The notes: generated by a model from the letters alone, not told the origin. 43,752 nucleotides of DNA from Aeromonas dhakensis (GCF_000820305.1 NZ_CDBH01000042.1:1-43752), one strand, 5' to 3'; counted from the stretch's first letter, positions 33,150-41,172 are shown. Numbers and translations are program-made.

Positions 33150-33552
33150 CTTTCGCCTCCTCTTGATGTAAGGAGTCACTATCCACGCGATAGCCGTGAT
33201 GAATGCAGGTATGCTGCAGGTCGGCCAGAAAGCTGCCCAGTACACGAGGCTGTTCAGAGAGCGGGATGGGGCCTGCTTGGCAGCGCCAGAAACATTGGCG
33301 CTTGGGGTCCACGCAGATTTCATCCACGTGCTGGCTCATGGTGCGCCAGTCCTCGGCATTGGTGAGGGAGAGCAGTTGCCACTGCACGCCAGACCAACGT
33401 AAGTGCAGCGTGACGGTGCGGGCATGTGGGCTATTAGGGGTCAGGTGCAGCAACCAGCGCTCGCCCTGGCGAGTGGGCTGCAGCTCGGCTTTGGTCGCGA
33501 CCAGTCCCAGCCACTGACGTGAGTAACGGGAGAGCGGCAGTTCGTTAGTCAT
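33124..33552 (-). CDS. Hypothetical protein of the array, 142 residues
   Basis: The AGGAGGTGTGTG leader fixes the start at 33552. The protein begins MTNELPLSRYSRQWLGLV, has a beta-rich middle (RTVTLHLRWSGVQWQLLSL) and a Cys/Trp-containing segment (DPKRQCFWRCQAG). No family is recognised. It lies between the DUF2787 gene and the 94-residue gene in one coupled group. Confidence 0.63.
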   Translation of the reverse strand: MTNELPLSRYSRQWLGLVATKAELQPTRQGERWLLHLTPNSPHARTVTLHLRWSGVQWQLLSLTNAEDWRTMSQHVDEICVDPKRQCFWRCQAGPIPLSEQPRVLGSFLADLQHTCIHHGYRVDSDSLHQEEAKDAKTTVRR

Positions 33553-33562
33553 CACACACCTC

Positions 33563-33988
33563 CTACTCCCCGCTGACCTCAACGGTGAAGTATGCCATCC
33601 GGCAGTAGGCAACAAAGTTGGTCTGCCACAGGGTGAATAACTCATGGGCCTCTGAGCGCTGAATTGGCCCCCATCCTTGCAAATAGTGTTCGTCATCCAG
33701 GAAATTGAAATCGAGCTCCTTGCAGAGCTCGGCATCCTGACCCACTCCCTGATAGCTGAAGTCGGTGACGTAATCGAACAGCCAGCCATCGAGCCCACGG
33801 ATCAGGCGGATCTCGACGGGGTGAGCCCCTCCCTGCTCGGAGCTATAGGTGGGACTGCGAAAGTTGAAGGTGAGTTGAGTCAGGCGCTCGAAGTTGAGGC
33901 CGACAGTGGCGGCTTCCTGATTGAGTAATGCGAGCAGCGCTTGGGCCACGGGCAGGGCAAAGCCGTCCCGGTGAAAAGGAATTGTCAT
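33563..33988 (-). CDS. DUF2787 family protein
   Basis: This 141-residue protein shows the DUF2787 pattern: FNFRSPTYSSEQGGAHPVEIRL (residues about 41-62), WLFDYVTDFSYQG, a central acidic stretch and LFTLWQTNFVAYCRM. Such proteins are known mostly from mobile islands of Vibrio, Shewanella and Aeromonas, and their function is unknown. It is cytosolic by sequence and cotranscribed with its neighbours (10-bp and 43-bp gaps). Confidence 0.8.
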   Translation of the reverse strand: MTIPFHRDGFALPVAQALLALLNQEAATVGLNFERLTQLTFNFRSPTYSSEQGGAHPVEIRLIRGLDGWLFDYVTDFSYQGVGQDAELCKELDFNFLDDEHYLQGWGPIQRSEAHELFTLWQTNFVAYCRMAYFTVEVSGE

Positions 33989-34031
33989 GATGTGTCCTCG
34001 GTGAGTGGAAAAGAGGGGCCTTCATGTGGGG

Positions 34032-34610
34032 TCAGTCTTTGAGCCAATCCCACAGTTTGCTGACGCCATAGGCCGCGACGGCGCCTACTGCAAGGGGAGC
34101 TAACAGTGGGGCTGAAACGATGCCGGTCACCGACACCACTGTCACAGCGGCACCACTACCGCCAGCAGTCGTGGCCAGTGTGGTGGCTGCAAGCCCAGCC
34201 GTTGCACTGGTGGCTGCTTTACCCAGCGTATGGCGAGCCACCTCAGCTGCCACCACCGTTGCTACAGCGGTTTGCAGCAGCTTTGGGGGATGCTGAACCC
34301 CTTCAATGCACCAGATAACAAATTGCTCGCTAGTGGCAAATGGCTGACCTTGTTCACCTTCGCTGAGTCGTGCGTAGGCTCGCGTCAGGCTTTCCTCTCG
34401 ACTGAACAGGCGTTGGGCATGGGGCTGGACCCTAATGGCGCAGTGCTGACTGAATTCAGCCAGCGAGGTCAGCGCCAGTTGGCCTGAGTGCTCTCCGGAA
34501 GGGGATGGTCGACAGTGAATGACCAGGTCATGGCCAACAAAGAGTCCGTGATGGTGGCCTTCAGGCTGCGGTGTTACCAAGTGATCGCCAATAATGAAAT
34601 GTCGTGTCAT
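34032..34610 (-). CDS. LRAT-like (NlpC/P60 superfamily) protein with C-terminal hydrophobic segment
   Basis: This 192-residue protein opens with GDHLVTPQPEGHHHGLFVGHDLVIHC, quoted as the GDHL and HHGLFVG motifs, which is the LRAT/H-rev107 signature with the catalytic His. Around residue 95 the usual NCEHF motif is replaced by TSEQF before VIWCIEG, so the nucleophilic Cys is apparently Ser. The C-terminal third is Gly/Ala/Thr/Val-rich and hydrophobic (about 110-185), likely membrane-inserting. Known relatives are acyltransferases or phospholipases. It is the first gene of a four-gene group. Confidence 0.72.
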   Translation of the reverse strand: MTRHFIIGDHLVTPQPEGHHHGLFVGHDLVIHCRPSPSGEHSGQLALTSLAEFSQHCAIRVQPHAQRLFSREESLTRAYARLSEGEQGQPFATSEQFVIWCIEGVQHPPKLLQTAVATVVAAEVARHTLGKAATSATAGLAATTLATTAGGSGAAVTVVSVTGIVSAPLLAPLAVGAVAAYGVSKLWDWLKD

Positions 34611-34644
34611 GGGGTGATGTTCCTCATCAAGGGGGGGAAATGAA

Positions 34645-34675
34645 AAAGGGCGTCACCGTGATGGTGACGCCCTTT
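34645..34675. terminator. Inter-group hairpin 5
   Basis: A perfect 13-bp stem AAAGGGCGTCACC/GGTGACGCCCTTT has a 5-nt loop. On the minus strand TTTCATTTCC follows, upstream of the LRAT-like gene. Confidence 0.8.
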
Positions 34676-34697
34676 GGCTTTATTTTTTCTGAGTGGG

Positions 34698-35153
34698 CTA
34701 CTTGCCGCCCACGGTGATCTTCAGTGGTTGATGAAACTCGGGTGTGAAGGTGGAAACTGGTAGCCGGGTGACTTCGTTGTGAGCGAGCACCTCGGTCGCC
34801 TGAATGATGGTGATGGACTTGGCCTGCTCTACCTGTCCGCAGTCAACCTCCGTAAAGCCACCGCCATAGCGTGTGGCTGAGCTCCCGCCGAAAGGTTCCA
34901 CTTCTAGTGTTGATTCGGCCAGCGCTTTGCCCTTCTTGTCATTGAATTGCAGCGTGATGTACAGCCGACCAAACTCATCGGCCCCACCGCTATCGAGGGA
35001 AAAGTGGTAGGCGCAGACGCCTTGGTTGGCGTAGACGGTGTCAGTGTGCTGGATCGCGAGGTAGCGCTGATCTTCTGCATGGCTGGCGTTTGCCCAGAGC
35101 AGTCCACAAGCCATCAGGGCAGCTATCGAGAATCTGGTTGGAACGATATTCAT
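34698..35153 (-). CDS. IrmA-family exported protein
   Basis: This 151-residue protein has a signal peptide (1-26, ending SHA). The mature part begins EDQRYLAIQHTDTVYANQGVC and has two Cys (47 and 105, likely one disulfide) in an all-beta, fibronectin III-like layout. This resembles E. coli IrmA, a small secreted receptor-mimic found near CP4-like islands. The call rests on remembered similarity. It forms a pair with the upstream exported protein (3-bp gap). Confidence 0.6.
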   Translation of the reverse strand: MNIVPTRFSIAALMACGLLWANASHAEDQRYLAIQHTDTVYANQGVCAYHFSLDSGGADEFGRLYITLQFNDKKGKALAESTLEVEPFGGSSATRYGGGFTEVDCGQVEQAKSITIIQATEVLAHNEVTRLPVSTFTPEFHQPLKITVGGK

Positions 35154-35156
35154 GAC

Positions 35157-35990
35157 TCACCCGTTGTAATAGTCGCAAGTGGAGGTCAACTTCGTGGGCT
35201 TGACGGTCCATGTGGCTTTTTGATCCTGCCCACTGTAGATACTCAGGGTTGAGGCGGAGAGGATAGCGTTGACGAGCTGAGTCCACTCAGCTTGGCTTTT
35301 GGCTTTACCGGACAGGCGCTTACCATCGACCTCGATCTCCTCGACGGTGCTTGAGGCATCGTAGGCTCTGGTGTATCTGAGCTCGGAGTGCAGTGGCCAG
35401 GTTGCCCTCGGCATCTGGTAGGCGCATTTGATCTCCAGTACAGATCGCGAGTAGTCCCGCCCCTGTACCAGGGTATAGCGGGGGCCATAACGCCCCTCTT
35501 CGGCCACCCACTGTGCAGGGGGGCCTTTTGGTGCATCCAGCATCTGAGGCTTCTTGGCATTCTCTTCTGCCTTGCTCCAGGACGCTCCTTTACCCGCCTT
35601 GCGTACTTCTCCCCACATCCAGGCATCTAGCGGATAACGCTTGATGAGTCGGTCACCGATAATGACATCGACATTGTTCAGCCGATTGTAGGTATTGACC
35701 TCGATACTGGCTGAGGCGCTGCAGGTGCCGGTATCCAGTTTCTTAAAGCTGCGACTGGCGTGTTCGGCAACCAGCAGATCGCCAGTGGCACAGCCCGTTT
35801 GGGAGCGGTTGTTGACGAGGGCAAGGTAGTGGCTGTTTTTGTAGATCAGCTCACAGGTACGTTTGTAATTACACGCTTGAGCCAAGGTGGTGCCATCACT
35901 GTCTTGATAAGACCAGATGTCATTGATGTTGCTGGCCATGACACTCGGTGCAGTGACTGCCAGGGTGAGCAATGGAACGAGTCGTTTCAT
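35157..35990 (-). CDS. Exported hypothetical protein, 277 residues
   Basis: A signal peptide (1-19, ending VMA) precedes a mature region with several Cys (CNYKRTC, GCATG, GTCSA, IKCAYQ, STCDYY) that could form disulfides. No family is recognised. It is the first gene of the minus-strand array and is divergent from the XRE regulator, with two candidate operators in between. Together with the IrmA-like gene it puts secreted products at the head of the array. Confidence 0.7.
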   Translation of the reverse strand: MKRLVPLLTLAVTAPSVMASNINDIWSYQDSDGTTLAQACNYKRTCELIYKNSHYLALVNNRSQTGCATGDLLVAEHASRSFKKLDTGTCSASASIEVNTYNRLNNVDVIIGDRLIKRYPLDAWMWGEVRKAGKGASWSKAEENAKKPQMLDAPKGPPAQWVAEEGRYGPRYTLVQGRDYSRSVLEIKCAYQMPRATWPLHSELRYTRAYDASSTVEEIEVDGKRLSGKAKSQAEWTQLVNAILSASTLSIYSGQDQKATWTVKPTKLTSTCDYYNG

Positions 35991-36067
35991 GAGAACTCCT
36001 GTTGGTAGTAAGTCGTAGAGAAGGGGATAACCCTAGTCCGGTGAGATAGGCAGAAAATGCCCAATAA

Positions 36068-36082
36068 CAACCTTTTGGGTTG
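36068..36082. promoter_or_regulatory. Candidate operator 1 (CAACC-N5-GGTTG)
   Basis: A perfect inverted repeat CAACC-TTTTG-GGTTG lies between the array's first gene and the XRE gene. The same arms recur 57 bp away. Confidence 0.6.
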
Positions 36083-36124
36083 ATCCTCACCTTTTGTGGT
36101 TCTTCATGTCAACGAGTCCACACC

Positions 36125-36139
36125 CAACCATAGGGGTTG
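36125..36139. promoter_or_regulatory. Candidate operator 2 (CAACC-N5-GGTTG)
   Basis: The second copy, CAACC-ATAGG-GGTTG, lies only 13 bp before the XRE start codon, well placed for autorepression. Confidence 0.6.
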
Positions 36140-36151
36140 ACTGGAGGACTT

Positions 36152-36499
36152 ATGACAGATATCAACTTTGAGCAGTTAGCCAAGAACGTAGGTAAGGCGA
36201 TTGGGCGTCAGCGTAACCAGGCCGGGTTTACCCAGGAGCAGGTAGCTGAACACCTCAATATCGGGATGGAAGCTGTCTCGCGAATGGAGCGAGGGATTGT
36301 GGTGCCGACAGTGGTGCGGCTGGCAGAGCTCGCTCAACTGTTTGGTTGTGAGCTGGCGGACTTTCTGCGTGAGACCAGTAACCGGCCCACTGAACAGGGT
36401 ATTGTGCTGAGTAAGCAATTGGCCCTGCTCGATGACGCCGACCGGGCTTTGTTACTAGAGACAGTCGAGCGGTTGGTTAGCCGTCTAGCCAGAGGTTAA
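36152..36499 (+). CDS. XRE-family transcriptional regulator
   Basis: This 115-residue protein has a Cro/C1-type helix-turn-helix (about 13-70, with FTQEQVAEHLNIGMEAVSRMERG) and a helical C-terminal tail. The start at 36152 is fixed by GGAGG at 36143. It is divergent from the 15-gene array and carries two CAACC-N5-GGTTG sites in its upstream region, so it is the likely repressor of the array and of itself. Confidence 0.9.
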   Translation: MTDINFEQLAKNVGKAIGRQRNQAGFTQEQVAEHLNIGMEAVSRMERGIVVPTVVRLAELAQLFGCELADFLRETSNRPTEQGIVLSKQLALLDDADRALLLETVERLVSRLARG

Positions 36500-36550
36500 C
36501 GCAAACATTTCCCTGAGAGCACATCGTGTTTTCTGTGATGCGATAAATGG

Positions 36551-36576
36551 TAAAAGGGACTGCTCTATGCAGTCCC
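36551..36576 (-). terminator. Terminator of the Gp2-like gene
   Basis: An 8-bp stem GGGACTGC/GCAGTCCC with a TCTAT loop is followed on the minus strand by TTTTACC. The plus strand lacks a T-run. Confidence 0.7.
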
Positions 36577-36633
36577 TCGGCTATGTTCACTACAGTAAAA
36601 TATATCTGTAATTTCGTTTAATCGATGTGATTA

Positions 36634-37257
36634 TTAAATACGACTGCATCCGAAGTTACGATAGCCATCATGAAAGGATTTGCTTTTGGCTTTGGTCATG
36701 TAATGGATGCGGTTCATGAACTCGGCCGGATAAATGTCTCGATCTACGGCCTCCTTATGGAGAGTGTATTTCCCGTTGGTGGGATAGTGGACTAAGTATT
36801 GCCCCTCATCTGGATGCAGCTTTAATGCGCTGCACCACGCTGTCGTTATCATGGTTCTGAGGGTGCTGTTTTCAATGTTGTAATCTCCGAGATGGAAGAA
36901 GGCGTCTTTGTTGAATAGTAGGAGTACGTGGAAATGGCGCTTCCCTGTTTGGCTGAATTCACGCACCCAGGCATAACGAAGCGTGTTGGGATAAACCCGT
37001 TTACCTGCTTTGGCGTTTCGCTGTTGGTGGGCTGCTATTTTTGAATTTAGAGAGTTAATGAAGTTATTCATGACACACCCTTGGTTCTTGTGAAGGCTCG
37101 TTAACATATCGCCATGGTTGATAATGGCTGGGTCATGTAAATCAACCCGCAACACTAAGGTTCTCGGATGCGTTACGAGAGCTGCGCGGATAAGGTCAAT
37201 AATACGGGTGTAGTAGTCCAGGATATGGGGGCCAAAGATGGTCTGATAATATTTCAT
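36634..37257 (-). CDS. Inovirus Gp2 / YagK-YfjJ domain protein, putative replication initiator
   Basis: This 207-residue protein shows the YagK/YfjJ domain found in CP4-like islands and in inovirus Gp2. The segment RHFHVLLLFNKDAFFHLGDYN has an HFH (108-110) metal-binding motif like the HUH of rolling-circle initiators, preceded by RYAWVREFSQTGKRH. The later GQYLVHYPTNGKYTLHK and FMNRIHYMTKAKSK (with a Tyr in IHYMTK) are also typical. It probably starts replication or mobilisation of the element. A hairpin-rich non-coding stretch lies directly upstream. Confidence 0.85.
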   Translation of the reverse strand: MKYYQTIFGPHILDYYTRIIDLIRAALVTHPRTLVLRVDLHDPAIINHGDMLTSLHKNQGCVMNNFINSLNSKIAAHQQRNAKAGKRVYPNTLRYAWVREFSQTGKRHFHVLLLFNKDAFFHLGDYNIENSTLRTMITTAWCSALKLHPDEGQYLVHYPTNGKYTLHKEAVDRDIYPAEFMNRIHYMTKAKSKSFHDGYRNFGCSRI

Positions 37258-37763
37258 GTTGTTAATTCCTATATGGATTCATGTTTTCAGGTGCGAGCGT
37301 GTACTTTCCCCCAGTGGGGAATAGATGCTGCGGGTATCGTGATATTCCTAATGCCCCCTTACAGGGGCTGAGCGCTATAGTGCGTTGTATCCTCCCTCGT
37401 GAATATATTCTTCATCAGACACTTCTCCCTATTAGAAGGGGGTGACGTTATCTCAGTCATGCAGTTTTATAAGCAGCTATCACTGTATTCATGTGGTCTG
37501 GTAGTTGCTCATGGCTGATACTCTACGCCTATGGGCGTGCTAGCTATCAGACTATGGGTTGTCTGTGTAAATTAAAGGTGGTTTATCCATTTGCCGTATC
37601 CTATAGGGTTCCCCTCTCCATGACCTTAGTCATGGAGAGTATTGATAGGGTATTATGTAGGGTTGTTGATATAGCGCTATTGATATGGTGTTTATATATA
37701 ATAACTATCCAACAGACTTATATCCCTTAAAGCCAAGTGTGACACAGGATTGATAGTGAAATA
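37258..37763. other. Hairpin-rich non-coding region, possible replication origin
   Basis: Four hairpins are seen in 500 AT-rich bases upstream of the Gp2-like gene: TTCCCC/GGGGAA (37306-37321), GCCCC/GGGGC (37353-37368), CTTCT/AGAAG (37422-37438), and a perfect 11-bp stem CTCTCCATGAC/GTCATGGAGAG (37614-37639). No gene is supported. Position and structure would suit a rolling-circle origin; promoters of the neighbours must also lie here. Confidence 0.45.
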
Positions 37764-37955
37764 TCACTCATTAATTAGTGGTAGAGTATTTTCTATCACG
37801 CATCTAGACCAATATCGTTTAACCGTTGATATACTGATGTTCAGTGCCGTTGCTGTATTAGCTTGTGTCATGCCTAAGAGCCGACATTGTTGAATAGCAT
37901 TAGCAAAATGACTGCCCTTGGGCCTTCCGGGTTTACACTTATGCTCCTCGTTCAT
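37764..37955 (-). CDS. Small helix-turn-helix protein
   Basis: This 63-residue basic protein carries an AT-hook-like GRPKG motif (9-13) and a C-terminal helix-turn-helix (GMTQANTATALNISISTVKRYW), as in the N-terminal part of resolvases and small phage regulators. It is on the same strand as the Gp2-like gene and might regulate it or help at the origin. The family is not firmly recognised. Confidence 0.6.
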   Translation of the reverse strand: MNEEHKCKPGRPKGSHFANAIQQCRLLGMTQANTATALNISISTVKRYWSRCVIENTLPLINE

Positions 37956-38114
37956 CGGTCTAACGTACCTCTCAAGGGTGAATGGAATGGGACTGTACTA
38001 CCGATAAAGCAGAGGCTCACGGGGTATGCAAAGTGTCGTTTCTGCTTACACATGGTGTCATTAACCCTCCTTTTTGCCTATAGATTGAACAACGCTATTT
38101 CTGTGCCTATCTCC

Positions 38115-38873
38115 TTACGTTACGACCTCCTGCCCGAAGAGATTGATGATGATAGCTTTATCCATCGTCAGTTTTTGTTTTTTTACGTCGGTCGCCTTTA
38201 TTACGGGCGTCATAATCACCGTATCATCAACGTAGTAGATCGGTACCCAGCAAACACAAGGGGCAGATAGTGTTACCTGATGCTTCTTTAGTGCTTCTGT
38301 AAGTCCATGTGCGATGACATCAAGCATGGGCAATGGCGCCGAGTATGCAAAATCAAAGAAATAACCATCATATTCCGATTGATTGATAAGCAGCGTGTTT
38401 GACAGCCCTCCAGCTTTCCGTAATTTGTGTGACACCCGTCTGTCGGTATAGATGAAGATAGCTTTTTCAACGTTCGTCTTACTGACAATATTTTCAAGCA
38501 TTTCCTTGATATAGGTTATTTCATCTTGTTCCATGCCAGCTTTGTTTTTCTGATGCTCATGGATCTGGTAGTCAATAATATTCTGGGGGTGTCGAATTTT
38601 CATCATCCATATCTGATGGAAATGTTCTTCTGCGCTGATTGAAAATTGTTGTTTTGGCAGCAAGTAATCTTGCTGCCCCAGCACATTCGTTAATTCATAC
38701 TCAAGATTACTTGCCGCATTGTAATGCGTGTTGATGCACTTCAGTCTCGGCACTAAGGCGTTCAGTAGGCTTGAAATAACTGCCGAGCGAGAAAGTTTTT
38801 TAACTCGGCAATAATTATCTATCTCACAAATAGTCGAATCTCTATCTGCTTGAAACGTGATACGTTTAGGCAT
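38115..38873 (-). CDS. Hypothetical protein with ribbon-helix-helix-like N-terminus
   Basis: This 252-residue protein begins MPKRITFQADRDSTICEIDNY and RSAVISSLLNALV, which look like a short strand followed by two helices of a ribbon-helix-helix domain. The remaining 200 residues match nothing recognised. AAAGGATGACAT precedes the ATG. Base composition is AT-rich compared with the core genes, consistent with horizontal origin. Inovirus-like satellites often carry such a gene beside Gp2, but that is inference. Confidence 0.62.
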   Translation of the reverse strand: MPKRITFQADRDSTICEIDNYCRVKKLSRSAVISSLLNALVPRLKCINTHYNAASNLEYELTNVLGQQDYLLPKQQFSISAEEHFHQIWMMKIRHPQNIIDYQIHEHQKNKAGMEQDEITYIKEMLENIVSKTNVEKAIFIYTDRRVSHKLRKAGGLSNTLLINQSEYDGYFFDFAYSAPLPMLDVIAHGLTEALKKHQVTLSAPCVCWVPIYYVDDTVIMTPVIKATDVKKQKLTMDKAIIINLFGQEVVT

Positions 38874-38944
38874 ATGTCATCCTTTGGGTTTTACAATAAT
38901 CTGGCAGGTACAGCTGATATAATTCGAATGCGAAGAGAAGATAT

Positions 38945-39148
38945 TTATCCGCGATTCAATACCCACTCATCGAGTTCAGATTCAATCCAACCCACGGACT
39001 GTTTGCCTAAGCGCCTGGGACGAGGCAAGGTCGGGTCGTATCGGGGGGAGTTGGGGTTGAGCCAGTCATAAACGGTTGAGCGTGCAACGCCTAATTTATC
39101 TTCGACGGCGGGCATTCGTAATACCTTCACTCTGGGTTGTGTAACCAT
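38945..39148 (-). CDS. AlpA-family regulator
   Basis: This 67-residue winged-helix protein shows the AlpA pattern: MPAVEDKLGVARSTVYDWL, then PRPRRLGKQSVGWIESELDEWV. AlpA activates the integrase/excision functions of CP4-57, so its presence supports a P4/CP4-like element. The start at 39148 has GAGGAG about ten bases upstream. No integrase gene is found near it. Confidence 0.92.
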   Translation of the reverse strand: MVTQPRVKVLRMPAVEDKLGVARSTVYDWLNPNSPRYDPTLPRPRRLGKQSVGWIESELDEWVLNRG

Positions 39149-39274
39149 GGTTTGCGCTCCTCTTGGTCGGTTGACTTTCGACGAGGGCAAGATTAGCGTT
39201 TTCACTTGGCATCGAAAATACGTGTGCTAACCAACAAATTTTACGTACAACAAAAAACGATAAGTGATTGATTT

Positions 39275-40102
39275 ATGGCTGAATTTTTATTGGGCGTGTT
39301 GGCTTCTGAGTACGAAGAACGTCTAAATGACCTGAGAGTGCTCTGCGCTCATGCAGAGTGGGCCCAGAGCAAGGCATGGTTGGCGTCAACAGATATATTG
39401 TTGAAGAACTACTCTGTTGATGAAAGAAATGAGAAAATACATCTTTATATTTTCTGGAAGCCGGTCCATAACGTGGAAGACATTGCGTATATTGAATATG
39501 TCACCACGTTTGGTCGCCCCAAGAAAGATTTCCCCGAGCGGATATGGGAGTACAGCAACATCGCAGCACTCTATTATGTCTGGAGCCAGAAGCTAAAAAA
39601 AACACAGTCAGACGAAGCGTGCAAAGCTCTCTTGGGAGCAATACGTGTATTGATGAAATTGATTGGTTTACTAGAGGCTCTTGATATCGCCCATATTCAA
39701 GAAATTCGAGAAAAAAAGAAAATGGTGGCGAGGGAGAAGGGAGGGAAAGTAAAGAATGAGCGCTATGACAGCGTGAAGCAAGAGATAGTCAGGCTGTTGC
39801 AGGGTGAAGACCCTGGGAAGTATGAAACGAAGCAAAAGGCAGCAGAGTCGATATCTGAGGAGATTTGGCTTTTCTGTAAGCGTTTGACGGTAGAAATTGA
39901 TGCCGAAAATAAAAAATTGCCAACTTTTCAGCAAACCAGGAAGGCTCCAGGGTTGGCAGAAGGCAATCTCATCAGGCAGATGCTAGATTGGTCTCGTAAG
40001 GACGAGGTTGTATCAGCAGCCTTCAATCGTGTCGTCCAACCCAGAAAAGGGCGCAGGAGTGCTAGAACAAAAGTGGAATGCTCAGATGATGTGAGTGAAT
40101 AA
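39275..40102 (+). CDS. Hypothetical protein, 275 residues
   Basis: It is helical and basic at the end (PRKGRRSARTK), with a likely coiled coil in IREKKKMVAREKGGKVKNERY. It begins MAEFLLGVLASEYEERL. No family is recognised. It is divergent from alpA and is the last gene before the type VI cluster. The DNA is AT-richer than the neighbours, suggesting it belongs to the mobile element. The ribosome binding site is weak. Confidence 0.65.
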   Translation: MAEFLLGVLASEYEERLNDLRVLCAHAEWAQSKAWLASTDILLKNYSVDERNEKIHLYIFWKPVHNVEDIAYIEYVTTFGRPKKDFPERIWEYSNIAALYYVWSQKLKKTQSDEACKALLGAIRVLMKLIGLLEALDIAHIQEIREKKKMVAREKGGKVKNERYDSVKQEIVRLLQGEDPGKYETKQKAAESISEEIWLFCKRLTVEIDAENKKLPTFQQTRKAPGLAEGNLIRQMLDWSRKDEVVSAAFNRVVQPRKGRRSARTKVECSDDVSE

Positions 40103-40328
40103 GTCTGTTTTGCGCAAAGATATGCCCACCATGCAGATTAAACTGCTGCATGTGCAAGCATTGCCGGTATATCTGCACAGACTGAGCAGGAACTTGCTCA
40201 AAGCTGAGCGGTCGGAGTGCTGGTTTGAGATAAGTGGCTGATAAATAAAAGAACAATAAAGTGGCATGGTCGCTGCTAAGGCTGGTTGAGTGCTATCTCG
40301 TTTAACCAACCTATTTAGGAGCATACAC

Positions 40329-40847
40329 ATGCCAACTCCATGTTATATCAGCATCGAAGGTAAAACCCAGGGCAACATCACCGCCGGTGCTTTCACTTCT
40401 GACTCCGTCGGCAACATCTTCGTACAAGGTCACGAAGACGAGATGCTGGTACAAGAGTTTAAGCACGTTGTCACCGTCCCGACTGACCCGCAATCTGGTC
40501 AGCCTGCCGGTCAGCGTGTCCACAAGCCGTTCAAGTTCACCGTTGCCCTGAACAAAGCCGTACCGCTGATGTACAACGCGCTGGCTTCCGGCGAGATGCT
40601 GCCGAAAGTGACCCTGAAGTGGTACCGCACCTCCGTTGAGGGCAAGCAGGAGCACTTCTTCTCTACCGTGCTGACCGATGCCACCATCGTCGACATCGAC
40701 TGCCAGATGCCGCACTGCCAGGATCCGGCGAAGTCTGACTTCACCCAGCTTATCCAGGTCTCTCTGGCTTACCGCAAGATTGACTGGGAGCACACCGTTG
40801 CCGGTACCTCTGGTGCTGATGACTGGCGCGCGCCCATCGAGGCATAA
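40329..40847 (+). CDS. hcp: Type VI secretion tube protein Hcp
   Basis: This 172-residue protein forms the hexameric rings of the type VI tube and is itself secreted. The opening MPTPCYISIEGKTQGNITAGA and the segments VQEFKHVV, PLMYNALASGE and SVEGKQEHFFSTVLTDATI are typical of the Hcp family. The ATG follows TAGGAG. It is followed by a terminator and then vgrG, a usual arrangement for accessory T6SS clusters away from the main locus. Confidence 0.97.
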   Translation: MPTPCYISIEGKTQGNITAGAFTSDSVGNIFVQGHEDEMLVQEFKHVVTVPTDPQSGQPAGQRVHKPFKFTVALNKAVPLMYNALASGEMLPKVTLKWYRTSVEGKQEHFFSTVLTDATIVDIDCQMPHCQDPAKSDFTQLIQVSLAYRKIDWEHTVAGTSGADDWRAPIEA

Positions 40848-40896
40848 GCCTGACGTTCTAACTTCGTTATTCCCTGTATTAGGTTTCGTATCTTGT

Positions 40897-40918
40897 GGCC
40901 GGTGTGCACCGGCCTTTT
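40897..40918 (+). terminator. hcp terminator
   Basis: Stem GGCCGGT/ACCGGCC with a GTGC loop is followed by TTTTAT. It probably sets high hcp against lower vgrG levels. The rest of 40848-41172 shows nothing recognisable beyond the vgrG leader. Confidence 0.85.
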
Positions 40919-41172
40919 ATCGCCTATTTCTCCGGACAGTCTTGGGCTGCCGGAGTTTTTCTGCTTTGCCATCCCCCTGCCTACCAGTTGAACCGTGTTG
41001 GTGAATGCGGAGTGATAGCAAAGCAATAAGGGGTGTTCTGTTATGCAGACACAAACAGCGGATTACCCGTCATGTTACTTATCTTTGGTGACCGCTTGTG
41101 TACCAGAGAGGGCTGTAGCGTGGTGTTTTGACAGGTTTTTGGTGCAGTTTCGAAAGGTGATAGGGAGATATC

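Noticed and set aside
37491..37730. 79-codon plus-strand frame in the hairpin-rich region
   Set aside because: No ribosome binding site, it overlaps a perfect hairpin, and its composition is random.
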